A stretch of DNA of 64,000 nucleotides from Agapetus fuscipes (GCA_951799405.1 OX637332.1:30666832-30730831), one strand, 5' to 3'. Counted from the first letter of the stretch, positions 10,495 through 21,745 are shown. Program-made: numbers and translations. The notes: a model not told the origin generated them from the letters alone.

Positions 10495-11010
10495 AGAGAA
10501 AAATTGACGCTTTCGAAATGTGGTGCTGGAGGCGCATGCTCTAACTAAATCCCTTAGGCCCGGTATTTTCAACGTTAGCTTATGTGACTTTAAACAACAA
10601 AATAAAACTACCTATGGGCTTGACATGATTGCGTCCTTTTTCATTCAGTATAAAGTCGCTATGCTGACGTCGAAAATACAGGGCCTTAGACAGCTAGACA
10701 TACCAACGAGTATATTCGTCGGGAGCTACGTTTGGATGGCTTGACTCTGGCCAATATATGCGCATGCCGTATTCTTCAGTTCTTCGGACACGTCCGTGGC
10801 AATGAGGATAGCCTGGAACGAATGGTTGTGATCGGTGACTTGGAGGGGAAGAGAGGAAGAGGAATATCCCCCACACGATCAACTGAAGACAGCAGCAGGC
10901 ACCTTGGTGGTTGGAGCGCTACGGGCAACACAGTCAAGAGAAAATTGGAAAAGAGTGGTTGCTTCTACACGGGTCACAACCCTCAGCGATGAGGAACTAG
11001 ATTGGAGAAA
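10495..11010 (+). mobile_element. RTE-like LINE fragment carrying a MITE
   Basis: Homologous to the C-terminus of the ORF at 17937-18881: KIDAFEMWCWRRM, RRELRLDG-like, ANICACRILQFFGHV, GNEDSLERMVVIGDLEGK. A Harbinger-type MITE splits it, and frameshifts are present. Confidence 0.82.
10557..10685. mobile_element. PIF/Harbinger-type MITE with TTA duplication
   Basis: A 129-bp insertion inside the RTE fragment. Termini are GGCCCGGTATTTTC and, on the other strand, GGCCCTGTATTTTC. Both flanks are TTA (10554-10556, 10686-10688), the target duplication of PIF/Harbinger elements. Confidence 0.85.
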
Positions 11011-11016
11011 ATTCAT

Positions 11017-11222
11017 ATAAAATCTAAATCTAAGCTGCAAAGATATGTATCATTTGAGATTCATATTAAATGCATTCCCACAATCAGACATGCATAATTT
11101 CGCGCTTACACATGCTGCATGTGGACCTACAATATAAAAACCCCAATCTCAAATGAACATAAGCCCTGCAACTCTTGCCGACCTTCCCTGAAGCAGGGGT
11201 GACATTGGCAAAGTGAACCATG
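11017..11222 (-). mobile_element. K-LINE 3' UTR copy
   Basis: TTAGAT-tail subfamily ending at GTGAACCATG. A second, shorter fragment (11223-11335, minus) is fused directly to it. Confidence 0.78.
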
Positions 11223-11345
11223 TAATGGAATAAAATGCATGTCCAAAAACAGAAACGTGCAAGTTTGCGCTCACAAAGGCTGCATGCGTACAAAATAAAA
11301 TCAAAACCGCAAATGAACACAAATATACACTGTACACTTTAAACA

Positions 11346-11582
11346 AACAGTTACGGTTGCTTTACATTTTCTTTTATAATGTTTTCATACAATCCCTGTC
11401 ATTTATAAATCTATTTTGCTTATTCAATAACACTTAACAAAAACGATTGGGGGTAGCATTTTTGGGGCTTGAACGGATTAATGGCATTTCAATTCATTTC
11501 AACGGGGAAAATTGCTTTGAAATACGAGCAAATTGACATACAAGCAAGGTTACGGAGCGAATTAAACTCGTAACTTGAGGTA
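11346..11582. other. unassigned AT-rich stretch
   Basis: No gene, tandem repeat or known element recognised. Confidence 0.4.
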
Positions 11583-12020
11583 TCTATAATCTATAATCTA
11601 AGTTGCAAGGATATATTCATTTAAAGCTCTCAGATGTATGCCCACAAACAAACACGTGTAGTTCGCGCTTACAAATGCTGATTGTGTACTTACAAATAAA
11701 ATCCAAACTCAAATGAACATAAGCCCTGCAACTCCTGCCGACATTCCCTGAAACAGGGGTGACATTGGCAAAGTGAACCATTTTTTACAGTATGGGTGGT
11801 CAGCCTCATACCAACCTATAAGTCAAGGAATACGAGTAATAAATGACATTTAAGTTTACAAAAAAAACAACAAAACCTTAAAAATAAATCTATACAAAAA
11901 AGTCAAACATTTCTTACGCAAAAAATGTAGCAAACTAATAAACCAACATTACAAATCAGCATTGCAGATTAGCCGCCACTTCTTCCTGTCCTTGCATACT
12001 TCTTTCATTTCATCCAGAGG
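11583..12020 (-). mobile_element. K-LINE 3' end including coding tail
   Basis: Contains the 3' UTR and, at 11960-12020, the degenerate complement of MKEVCKDR-KKW. This helps show that the common UTR repeat is the 3' end of a protein-coding LINE. Confidence 0.8.
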
Positions 12021-12049
12021 TATCACTGTATTATTTATTTATTTTATAT

Positions 12050-12145
12050 AAAATGGTCCAAAGGTCCATCCAGGCTTACAGCAACTGGGTCTTGCTTGAG
12101 AATTAGCGCTTTGTAGCGACGACGACCAAGCTCGTAAAAAGGTCG
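12050..12145 (+). mobile_element. SINE-A tail fragment
   Basis: Contains AAAGGTCCATCCAGGCTTAC and GACGACCAAGCTCG. A SINE-B head follows directly, the same A-then-B order as at 34130-34622. Confidence 0.65.
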
Positions 12146-12295
12146 ATAGTTCAATTTGTAGAATGCTTGCATTCCATGCCGAGAGCAAGGGTCCGATCTC
12201 AAGGTTTACTCAGCCTTCACAATAAATGAGAACCAGTCCCCTCGGGAGCTGGGAAACCGCCGCTTCAACTGAAGTGGTTGGTGTAAGGCCAATCT
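12146..12295 (+). mobile_element. SINE-B copy
   Basis: tRNA-like head GGTCGATAGTTCAATTTGTA is followed by the body signature ACTTCAACTG-like/GAAGTGGTTGG. Box B is decayed (GGTCCGATCTC). Confidence 0.7.
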
Positions 12296-12352
12296 AATCT
12301 AATCTAATCTAATCTAAGTTGCAAAGATATGTTACATTGGAGATTCACATTA

Positions 12353-14470
12353 AGGTGGATGTCCCAATTACTGGCAGTGTCCCAATTATTGGCACTTTTT
12401 CAGTTTTTAACTTATAATAAGGCTTCAAAGGCAGGGAAAGTTAAGAAAAAATGTGGAATAAATAATTCATAGGTTGTCCAAACTGTGTTTCTAGTTTCAA
12501 GTGTATAGGTGGCAGCTTTGGACACAAAAAAAAATAGTCAAAGTGAGCACCTACCCAGCAAGGTGCATTTGGCGGGATTTCTTACTGATTTCGATAAGGA
12601 ACAAGGTGAGCATTTTGTTTTTTTTTCTATTTTACTTTAAAGTTTGAATGGTTTCTGATTATATCAGTGGTTTTGTGATGGCTTTCTCTAGATAGAAACT
12701 TTGTTGTCATTGGCATAACCTCATTTTTACTATTTTTTAAAATAAATGCCACTATTAGGGACACCAAAATCTCTTTTGTCCCAATTACTGGCAGGGGTGC
12801 CCATGATAGGTGCAAGCTGAAACCTGTTATGTCCCTATTATTGGCATTCATTTTATTTGACCTCTGAAGTTTCTTATTTTAAGTTACAGTACAATGGATA
12901 AGAAAATGGAAACTACATACTTATTATCAGGAGAGATCATTTTAAGCAACTTAGAAAAAAACTCTTAATAAGTCCTTTTTTCTCTCACATTCTGCCCAAC
13001 GTTCTTCAGCGGCGCTATAATTTTCATTTAGACTCTTAATTTTTTTACAATTTCAGTTAGACAAATACGATACTTATTGCTCAAATTTCTTTCTTTTACA
13101 GATGTATGATGGGATCCAAAGAGAAAAATGTATGATGGCGCAGATATGGTCAAAGTAATTGCTGCTGTCACGTCAGGGAAATTAGCATCCCAACCCCACA
13201 GAATTGGACAAACTCACGGGCTTCAGTCACCAAAGAGAAATTAATCAGATGGCATGCGGAAATCCATGAGTACCTACAGAGCAAGAGGTTTGCGATAGAC
13301 CCGGAGAAGCCAAATATCTAAGACCCTGACAACACATTAGGTGATCGCATGATCATTAATGCCGATGACACAAAAGATCCAGAGCGGATTTTTAATGCTG
13401 ATGAAGCAGCTCTTTTTCTTAGTCTTAAAGGAGATAAAGTACTTGGTATAATACTCGTAGCATTTTACCCGAATGCCACTCACATCATTCAGCCGATGGA
13501 TGTCGCTGTCTTTCCAAGCTTAAAGCATTCATGGAAGGAAGAAACCAACACATGGAGACACATAATATGCACTACGAATTGAAGAAAAAAGACTTCGCTC
13601 CCCTCCTAGCATCCTCAATTCAGAAATCTGTCAAACCTGATACTTTGAAGAATGGTTTTCGCAAGTACGGACTCTTTCCGTGGAACGTTAATGCAATTGA
13701 CTTCAGCAAAATTCCGTCCGTGAATCATTCAAGCACTAAAAATGCACCAGAACAAGATGGAGATGAAGATATATTGATAAACTACTTTCCAGACTAGAAA
13801 CTAGTAGGACCAGTAAAATAACAAAGTTTTAGGAAATGTTTGGATATGGAAGCGAATGATTATAAAAAAAAATGAATATGGAGGATATTAATTTGTTCAT
13901 CGTCTGGAAAAAATTGAAGAAAGAGGTTAAAGAGATAAAGACAGATGATCTAGAAGTGACTTCTTCAGCGAAAAAAAAACACGGAAGATGTTGTTGACCT
14001 GCAAATGCCATCGAATAAGATGTTTTGTGAATATGTTAAAAAAAAAAAAATTGTCACTTCTCTTATTTATTTGTATAACTATATTATATTTTTCGACCAA
14101 AAATTAATAAACATTTGTTCCTTGAACCTCTCTGCACTTATTCTGATAAAAACTTCCCCCTTTTTAAGAAAAATGTAAGCTGTAGATTAAAAAAACTGAG
14201 GTGCCAACAAATGGGACAAAGGTATGCCAATAATTGGGACAAATCCGAATTTCACCTGCCAATAATAGGGACATGGGAGTTTTTGTTCAATTAATTAAAT
14301 AAAACTTATTTCCTCACATAATTTTGATTGAATTCTTTCTTTTTCAAATACTGCAGCATATTTCCAATGTCCTGATACAAAAAAAAACAGAATCAGATAA
14401 AAGTTCGAATTTCTATGAGCTTTTCAATTTAAAAATTTCCTTAAGCTGCCAATAATTGGGACATCCACCT
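12353..14470 (+). mobile_element. pogo/Tigger-like DNA transposon, 2118 bp
   Basis: Terminal inverted repeats AGGTGGATGTCCCAATTA-(C/T)-TGGCA lie at both ends and are flanked by TA on each side, as expected for Tc1/mariner-pogo elements. The empty site is recoverable from the surrounding K-LINE copy. Subterminal regions carry many copies of GTCCCAATTATTGGCA-like sequence on both strands. The transposase is decayed. Confidence 0.9.
13220..13797 (+). pseudogene. pogo-like DDE transposase remnant
   Basis: Recognisable pieces in order: TKEKLIRWHAEIHEYLQSK (HTH side, followed by an in-frame TAA), RIFNADEAALFLS with the first Asp of the DDE_1 fold, a deletion after GDKVLG, PNATHIIQPMDVAVFPSLK with the second Asp region, and FRKYGLFPWNVNAIDFSKI. 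A +1/-1 shift occurs around 13540. It cannot encode an active enzyme. Confidence 0.85.
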
Positions 14471-14676
14471 TACATGCATTCTCACAACCAGACACGTACA
14501 AGTTCGCGCTTGCACATGCCTCATGTGAACCTACAACATAAAAAGCCAATCTCAAATGGACATACACCCTGCAACTCTTGCCGTCCTTCCCTGAGACAGG
14601 GGTGACATTGGCAAAGTGAACCATTTTTACAGCATGGGTGGTCAGCCGCATACCAACCTATAAGTCAATAAGGTAA

Positions 14677-14770
14677 GTAAAAATAAATAGGTCCCGAATC
14701 GCCACATGCAACCCCTGCGGGGACAACGCAGGCAAGAAGTTACACTATATGTGTAGCTTAGTTGCGTTTT
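14677..14770 (+). mobile_element. SINE-B tail fragment
   Basis: AATAAATAGGTCCCGAATCG through CACTATATGTGTAGCTTAGT, the 3' part of SINE-B without the tRNA head. Confidence 0.65.
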
Positions 14771-15074
14771 TGCGTAAAAATATTTTTTAATATACTGTAA
14801 CTGCCACTTTTCCGCTACAGGTGGTTAGGCTACAAATCAAAGTTTTTTTTTCAGTTATTTTCTATGAATTTATTACAATCAAACCATTACCCCCGTGTAG
14901 TCTATAAAATTGACGCATTACAGACAGCAAATACCTGGAGCATAAAACATTAAAACTGAGTACAGAGCGTGAACTCCCCTCGATCGCGTAAATAGCAAAA
15001 AAATATATCAAAACTAAATCACTCCCTAATTAATGTGCTGTCATATCATCTATACATTTTTCTCTTTGCACGAT
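14771..15074. other. unassigned AT-rich stretch
   Basis: No gene or clear repeat seen. Confidence 0.4.
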
Positions 15075-15155
15075 ACCTTGACTTATGGGTTGGTATGAAG
15101 CTGACCACCTATACTGTAAAAATGGCTTCCTTTGCAAATGTCACCCCTGTTTCGT
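15075..15155 (+). mobile_element. K-LINE 5' UTR-side fragment truncated by a minisatellite
   Basis: Begins ACCTTGACTTATGGGTTGG and stops at CACCCCTGTTTCG, where the minisatellite flank begins. Confidence 0.7.
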
Positions 15156-15164
15156 CTCTATAGT

Positions 15165-16322
15165 ATTACAAACCAAATTTGAAATACTCGATAATTTCTT
15201 GACTATCTTGACTTGACTATGTTTGAAGTACTTGATAGCTTCTTGACCATCTTGACTTGACTAAGTTCTAAGCACTCGATAATTTCTTGACTGTCTTGAC
15301 TTGACTATGTTTGAAGTACTTAATAGCTTCTTGACCATCTTAACTTGACTAAGTTCTATGTACTCGATAATTTCTTGACTTGACTATTTTTGAAGCACTC
15401 TTTAACTTCTTGACCATCTTGACTTGACTAAGTTTAAAGTACTCGATAACTTCTTCACTATCTTAACTTGACCAAGTTTTTAACACTACATAACTTCTTG
15501 ACTTACTTAAGTTTGAAGTACACGATAACTTCTTGACTTGACTAAGTTTAAAGTACTCGATAACTTCTTCACTATCTTAACTTGACCAAGTTTTGAGCAC
15601 TACATAACTTCTTGACTTACTTAAGTTTGAAGCACGCGATAACTTCTTGACTTAACTAAGTTTGAAGTACTCTATAACTTATTCACTATCTTGACTCGAA
15701 CAAGTTTTGAGCACTAGATAACTTCTAAACTTAACTAGGTTTGAAGTACCTACGCGATAACTTCTTGACTTGACTAAGTTTGAAGTACTCGATAACTTCT
15801 TGACCATCTTGACTCGACCAAGTTTTGAGCACAAGATAACTTTTTGACTTAACTAAGTTTGAAGTACTCGATAACTTCTTAACTTAACAAAGTTTGAAGT
15901 GCTCGATAACTTCTTGACTTGACTAAGTTTGAATTACGCGATAACTTCTTGACTTGACTTAGTTTGAAGTACTCGATAACTTCTTGACTATCTTGACTTG
16001 ACTATGTTTGAAGTACTTGATAGCTTCTTGACCATCTTAACTTGACTATGTTCCAAGTACTCGATAATTTCTTGACTTCACTATGTTCTAAGCACTCGAT
16101 AGCTTCTTGACTATCTTGACTTGACTATGTTTGAAGTACCTACTCTATAACTTCTTCACTATCTTGACTCGACCAAGTTTTAAACACTACATAACTTCTT
16201 GACTTGACTAAGTTTTAAGTAGGCAATAACTTCTTGACTTGACTAAGTTTGAAGTACTCGATAACTTCTTGACTTGACTAAGTTTGAAGTACTCGATAAC
16301 TTCTTGACTATCTTGCCTCGTA
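15165..16322. repeat. minisatellite array, about 1.16 kb
   Basis: Dozens of imperfect units of about 35 bp (GTTTGAAGTACTCGATAACT then TCTTGACTTGACTAA) mix with longer units of about 45 bp that contain an extra CATCTTGA-type segment. Units share the half-repeat CTTGACTTGACTA. Variants differ by single bases, and stops occur in all frames, so it is not coding. Confidence 0.93.
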
Positions 16323-16329
16323 AAGTTGT

Positions 16330-16950
16330 AACAATTGCACACCCGGCATGGGTGTCTGCCTATGACATTGTATGTGAGCAGACAACTCGGAGTTGACGGT
16401 CCGTGACGGCAATCTAGAAGTCATGAAGCGTTGCCGGAGTATGATATAAACTCTAGACGCTATGATCCCAGCTGCCTGCATTCCGGTAAGCTCGTGCGAG
16501 AGAGCACACTAAAGACAACTGCACCTCGAGTAGAAGACATTTACATAACTCCCTTCGGTAGATCATCACTGTACCCTTAGTACGAGATGCAAAACTTGAG
16601 TAATGTAAAGTTTACGGCAATTATTAAAGAGTGATTTCCCCCAAAATCTGCCGTTTTTGTTTGTTTGAACTTGATTTTCTTCATCACTATAACTTTTTTG
16701 CTAAGACCATAAAGTGTAAGAAACAAAAACGGCAGATTTTGGGAGAAATCACTCTTTGATATTTTCCGTAAACTTTACTTTTCTCAAGTTTTGCAACTCG
16801 TACTAAGGGTACTGGTATCCTCCTGTCCGACAAGCTGCTCCATGGATGATCTCTTTGCGGGAAACCAAAGAGCTGTAGACATTGCTCGTTATTGGGCCAA
16901 TACAGTGTGAAGCTGACACGAAGAAGAAGAAGACTGGTATGGTCGAGCGG
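16330..16950 (+). mobile_element. LINE 3' end carrying a foldback MITE
   Basis: After the MITE the sequence reads MDDLFAGNQRAVDIARYWAN-TV and then a stop and a GAA repeat. This looks like the 3' end of an insect non-LTR element. I do not recognise the clade. The upstream part (16330-16570) is probably the same element. Confidence 0.5.
16574..16809. mobile_element. 236-bp foldback MITE, second copy
   Basis: Same family and length as 8981-9216 but reversed. Flanked by TA on both sides (16572-16573, 16810-16811), indicating TA target duplication. Confidence 0.88.
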
Positions 16951-16956
16951 ATAAGG

Positions 16957-17395
16957 TTAATCTAAATCTAAATCTAAGCTGCAAAGATATGTATCATTTG
17001 AGATTCACATTAAATGCATTCCCACAAGCAGACACGCATAATTTCGCGCTCACACATGCTGCATGTAGACTTACAATATAAAAAACCCAATCTCAAATGA
17101 ACATAAGCCCTGCAACTCTTGCCGACCTTCCCTGAAACAGGGGTGGCATTGGCAAAGTGAACCATTTTCTACAGCATGGGTGGTCATACCAACCTATAAG
17201 TCAAGGAACATACACAACAAATTACATTTTAAAAATCAATTATAACATATATGGACATCAAAAACTAACAGAAAAAAAAAAAAAATTAAAAACCCTAGCC
17301 GCCAACATCACAGATTTCTGTCCTTACACACTTTTTTCATTTCCTCCAGAGTCATAACCTTCTTCATACAGACTCTCCTTTTATTATGACTCTGG
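16957..17395 (-). mobile_element. K-LINE 3' end with coding tail
   Basis: TTAGAT-tail UTR plus, at 17295-17395, the complement of KKVMTLEEMKKVCKDR. Confidence 0.82.
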
Positions 17396-17419
17396 ATAAT
17401 AATAATAGTATTAAGATGA

Positions 17420-17612
17420 TTTATTTGGTGAGCGCTGTTTTTGTGTGTATCACACCTCAATAGCCCTCTGCGAGCTTGGTCGTCGCTGTAGAAAGCGCCA
17501 ATTCTCAAGCAAGACCCAGTTGTTGTAAGGTTGGATGGACCTTTCAGTGACCGGTCTTTGGGAAAGGTTTATGAATTTTTCAACCCAGCGAAGAGCATAT
17601 TTGAAAATATAA
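17420..17612 (-). mobile_element. SINE-A copy lacking its tRNA head
   Basis: Runs from the LINE-type tail (GAGCGCTGTTTTTGTGTGTA) to GAGCATATTTGAAAATATA, where it is truncated before the tRNA-like head. Confidence 0.75.
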
Positions 17613-17930
17613 TTAATGCTGTATTCGTGACTCAAGGCATTGCGCAAATTGAAAATTAAAATTAGAAATTTAATAAAAAATTAGAATGTGAAACAAAATT
17701 TTCAATTTATTTTTCGATTTAAAAATACATGCAATTTTACCCTCCGTTGCTTGCGTTTGCCTCTATGAAATGGGAATGCCATATAAATATGAAACATTGA
17801 ATAATTAACAAAAAAGATTAAATCTCAACGTTTAGCACTTATATATGCCTCTTATCTTGTATCCGCAGATGCGTCTCCTCATTTTCTGCTTTTACTATGA
17901 ATGGAAATGGGATGAATGAAATTCTTCTTC
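17613..17930. other. unassigned AT-rich stretch
   Basis: Nothing recognised. Confidence 0.4.
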
Positions 17931-17936
17931 TTAATC

Positions 17937-18900
17937 CTATTCCTCATTACTGAGGGTTGTGACCCTTGTGGAAGCAACCAATCTTCTCCAGCTCTCCCTC
18001 GACTGCGCTGCCCGCAACGCTCCAACTACCGAGGTGCATGCTGCTGTCTTCACTTGATCGGTCCATCGTGTGGGGGATCTACCTCTTCCTCTCTTCCCCT
18101 CCAAGTTACCGATCACAACCAGTCGTTCCAGGCTATCCTCATTGCCACGAACAACGTGTCCGAAGAACTGAAGAATACGGCGTGTACACATGTTGGCCAG
18201 AGTCAAGCCATCCAAACGCAGCTCCCGACGAATGGACTTATTGGTGCGTCTAGCCGTCCATGGGATTCGAAGCATGCGCCTCCAGCACCACATTTCAAAA
18301 GCGTCAATTTTTCTTCTTTCTGCTGCTTTTATGGTCCATGTTTCAGCAGCATAGAGAAAAATAGAGTGGACCAGACTCCTGACAAGCTTAATCTTGGTGC
18401 TGTTACTCACACCCCGGTCTTTCCATATTTTGTCCAGCTTAGACATGGCACTTTTGGCAATGGCGATACGGCGTCTAATTTCTCCTTCGCAAGATCCTTC
18501 GTTACTAATTTGAGATCCAAGGAACTGGAACTCGTTTATGATCTCCAAACCTTGAAATGAGTTTCCCAGATCACCAAACTTTTTTGATCGATCTATGATC
18601 ATGATCTTGGTTTTACTCTGGTTGATCTCGAGTCCCAGTGCCTTGCTCTCGGTCTCTACTCGTTTAAGGAGATCTGCCATCTCTCTCGGGTTTTTGGCCA
18701 AAAGTGTTGTGTCATCCGCATATCTTAAATTGGACAGCTTAACGCCACCAATAGACACTCCTCCATCCCATTGGTACAGAGCCCTGCGCATTATGTATTC
18801 CCCATAGATATTAAACAGGTCAGGGGAGAGGATGCATCCCTGTCTTACACCTTTTTCTGTGGGAAAACTTGTTGTGTTCATGCCATTAATCCTTATGATT
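17937..18900 (-). mobile_element. RTE-like LINE reverse transcriptase, C-terminal two thirds
   Basis: A 314-codon open frame contains the RT palm: VRQGCILSPDLFNIY (motif 4-like), LRYADDTTLLA (catalytic YADD), LGLEINQSKTKIM and EFQFLGSQI. The C-terminal region follows, with RKIDAFEMWCWRRMLRIPW and GKRGRGRSPTRWTD. No stop lies in this stretch, so it is young compared with its relatives here. The endonuclease and RT N-terminus are absent. Confidence 0.92.
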
Positions 18901-18965
18901 GCCTTACTAGGAGTGTAAAGTCCGTGGATGAGTGAAAGTGAGCCTTACGTGGATGAATGAATGAA

Positions 18966-19440
18966 ATATCCAGTCATAATAAAAGGAGAGCCTGTAATCT
19001 GTATGAAGAAGGTTATGACTCTGAAGGAAATGAAAGAAGTGTGTAAGGACAGACAGAAATGGCGGTTGATCTGTGATGTTGGCGGCTAGGGTTTTTGAAA
19101 TTGTAATTTGTTTTCTGTTAGTTTTTGATGTCCATACATGTTATATGTTTACATTAAAAATGTAATTTGTTGTGTATGTTCCTTGACTAATAGGTTGGTA
19201 TGCGGCTGACCACCCATGCTGTAGAAAATGGTTTACTTTGCCAATGTCACCCCTGTTTCAGGGAAGATCGGCAGGAGTTGCAGGGTATATGTTCATTTGA
19301 GATTAGGGTTTTTATATTGTGGGAACTCATGCGGCATGTTTAAGCGCGAACTTATACGTGCCTGTTTGTGAAAATGAATATAATGTGAATCTCTATAAAT
19401 GTTACATATATTTTGCAACCTAGATTAGATTAGATTAGGT
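18966..19440 (+). mobile_element. K-LINE 3' end with coding tail
   Basis: Coding tail MKKVMTLKEMKEVCKDRQKW then RLICDVGG and stop (18966-19089), then A/T-rich spacer, UTR core and (TTAGA)n. One of the most complete 3' ends in the window. Confidence 0.88.
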
Positions 19441-19457
19441 TAGACTATGACTGAATT

Positions 19458-19617
19458 TCTTGACTTTTAGGTTGGTATGAGGCTGACCACCCTGATGTTT
19501 TAGCATGTGATGTTTTCTCACGTGCCGTTTATGGCATGTTCTGTTTTAAGTATGTGATGTGCTGTCATGTGTTGTTCTGTAATGTATCGTTTTGTCATGT
19601 GCCGTCATGTCATGTCG
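19458..19617 (+). repeat. direct duplication unit 1 with CATGT-rich sequence
   Basis: AGGTTGGTATGAGGCTGACC followed by TGATG and CACGTGCCGTTTATGGCATG, then a degenerate TGTCATGTGTCGT-type run. Duplicated at 20008-20180. Confidence 0.75.
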
Positions 19618-19755
19618 CACGGTTAATAATAAAGAGCAATAACTCAAAAAATAAGAATGTTGGGAAATCACGTTTGAAGTTCAGACAACCGGTACAACTT
19701 GTATGGGATGAAAAAGACGACCGATGTTTTATCTCGGTCATATTCGTCCGTTTGT
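19615..19755. mobile_element. 249-bp MITE family, truncated copy
   Basis: CGCACGGTTAATAATAAAGA through GATGAAAAAGACGACCGATG. It lacks the right arm, where the next K-LINE copy begins. Relative of 39503-39751. Confidence 0.75.
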
Positions 19756-20007
19756 TCCTTGACTTATAGGTTGGTATGCGGCTGACCCCCCCATACTGTA
19801 AAAAATGGTTTACTTTGCCAATGTCACCCCTGTTTCAGGGAAGGACGGCAAGAGTTGCAGGGCGTATGTTCATTTGAGATTGGGTTTTTATAATGTAGGT
19901 CCACATGCGGCATGTGTTAGCGCGAAATTAAACATGTCTGTTTGTGGGAATGCATTTAATATAAATCTTAAATGATATATATCCTTGCAGCTTAGATTAG
20001 ATTAGAT
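19756..20007 (+). mobile_element. K-LINE 3' UTR copy
   Basis: Complete UTR core with a (TTAGA)n end, located between the two direct duplication units. Confidence 0.82.
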
Positions 20008-20300
20008 TAGGTTGGTATGAGGCTGACCACCCTGATGATTTTTCACGTGCCGTTTATGGCATGTTCTGTTTTAAGTATGTGATGTGCTGTCATGTGTAGT
20101 TCTGTAGTGTGTCGTTCTGTCATGTATTGTTCTGGCATGTGTCGTCATGTCATGTGTCGTTTTGTCACTGTGCCTCTCTGTCCTGTTACCGACATGTTCA
20201 TTGACACGGAAAGTCTGCAGACCGTGGGCAGACGGTAAGCCGGTGGCGAAGTCTGATTAATTATTTATTGTTCTACTGTGGATAAACGGGCGTTACACAA
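20008..20300 (+). repeat. direct duplication unit 2
   Basis: Second copy of the 19458 unit, extended by about 120 bp of non-repetitive sequence that the first lost to MITE insertion. Confidence 0.65.
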
Positions 20301-20424
20301 CTCAACACAGATTATTATTATTAGCAACAATGCAAAGAAAGGTATTTGTTGCTAGCTGACAGTTTTACTTTGTTACCAGCCGTAGCCTGCCACCCCTTGT
20401 GGTGGCTAGTCTGGTTACGGTCCG

Positions 20425-20460
20425 AGTAAAAGCATCGATCGAAATAATTACATTTTAATA
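20425..20460. repeat. short dispersed repeat shared with 32865
   Basis: GAGTAAAAGCATCGATCGAA and then ATAATTACATTTTAATA recur at 32860-32900 with two changes. Confidence 0.5.
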
Positions 20461-20830
20461 TGAAATGAAAGGAGTATGCAAGGACCGAAAAAAATGGCGG
20501 TTGATCTGTAATGCTGGCGTTTAAGGCTGAGGCTTTCAAAAAAAAAAAACAACTTTTTTATAGAATATGTTTTGTAGGTTTTAATTGTTTAGTGTTTGTT
20601 TTATTTACTTAAATGTAATTAATTGTTTGTATTCCTTGACTTATAGGTTGGTATGAGGCTGACCACCCATACTTTAAAATATGGTTCACTTTGCCAATGT
20701 CACCCCTGTTTCAGTGAAGGTCAGCAAGAGTTGCAATGCTTATGTTCATTTAAGATTGGGTTTTTCTATTGTAGGTCCACATACGGCATGACTTATACAT
20801 GTCTGCTTGTGGGAATGCGTTTAAAATGAG
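20455..20830 (+). mobile_element. K-LINE 3' end with coding tail
   Basis: Coding remnant MKGVCKDRKKWRLICNAGV is followed by the UTR. The 3' tail is lost where a SINE-A head begins. Confidence 0.82.
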
Positions 20831-20831
20831 C

Positions 20832-20934
20832 ATATTTGAAAATATAAATGGTACTTATATTTTTTGCGCTCCGCCGGGACTCGAACCCACAATCTTCTAT
20901 TCACAAATCGTTACCACTAGACTACGAACCGGTC
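20832..20934 (-). mobile_element. SINE-A head
   Basis: Complement of CCGGTTCGTAGTCTAGTGGT and box B GGTTCGAGTCC, preceded by GAGCATATTTGAAAATATAA. Confidence 0.75.
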
Positions 20935-21240
20935 TTAATATACTATTTCATAAAAAAAAATACCTGGTTTCATAGCTGCCATCCCAACAAACTCATTACG
21001 ATTTGTTTTTAATCCATTGAGTCAAAGCACTACACATCACTATGGTTCTTTTTTAGGAGTCAGATAAGAGTATTGTAGATTTAGATCACTTATAGAGAAA
21101 TCATAATGTATTTAATCGTTTGTGTATCAACACTGCGAAAATTTTTAATTCTTTTTTTAAATAACTAAACTTCAAATATTTATACATTTATTTTACTTTG
21201 TGATGGTTTGTTTTATATAGTTAACTGAAATTATTTGTTT

Positions 21241-21470
21241 GTATTCCTTGACTTATAGATTGGAGTGAGGCTGAACACCCATACTGGTTCACTTTGTAAA
21301 TGTCACCCCTGTTTCAGGGAAGGTCGGCACGAGTTGCAGTGCTTATGTTCATTTGTGGTTGGGTTTTATATTGTAGGTTCACATGTGCGAACTTAAGCGT
21401 GTCTGCTTATGGAAATGCATTTGATAAAAATCTTAAACGTAATATATCTCTGCAACTCAACAATAAATTA
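21241..21470 (+). mobile_element. K-LINE 3' UTR copy
   Basis: Diverged copy: GATTGGAGTGAGGCTGAACA. The terminal repeat is lost. Confidence 0.75.
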
Positions 21471-21499
21471 TAACAATAAACTAAAATAATATATGTTTT

Positions 21500-21745
21500 T
21501 TACTTTACTAATTGATTTTTAATTTCTCGAGCGCTTTCGACGGTATTAACTTGTCATCTCGAAGAAAATTAATGAGAATAATAAGCACTAGAAGGAGAAC
21601 TTAAAACTCAATTATTGAAGAAAAGACTTCTTTTTTTTGTTATTTTTAATGAATCTTCACACTGTCAATACACAAACCCTTAAATATTTTGTATTTTGGA
21701 AACTCATATTAATTGATTTTTATTATACTTTATAGAACCAAAAAT
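21500..21745. repeat. Penelope-like remnant
   Basis: TTCTCGAGCGCTTTCGACGG, the complement of a GTCGAAAGCGCTCGAG end, and then CTTCACACTGTCAATACACA, both shared with 3280-3725 and 22127. Confidence 0.4.

Larger units (their letters stand above)
12296..14668 (-). mobile_element. K-LINE copy interrupted by a pogo-like transposon
   Basis: 12296-12350 and 14473-14668 are the two halves of one 3' UTR copy, split at CACAT-TA-CATGCATTCTC. Confidence 0.85.

Noticed and set aside
15165..16322. CRISPR-like array
   Set aside because: Units are contiguous and of mixed length, with no unique spacers, in a eukaryotic background. It is a minisatellite.
17916..18560. 214-residue plus-strand ORF
   Set aside because: Antisense shadow of the RTE-like reverse transcriptase.
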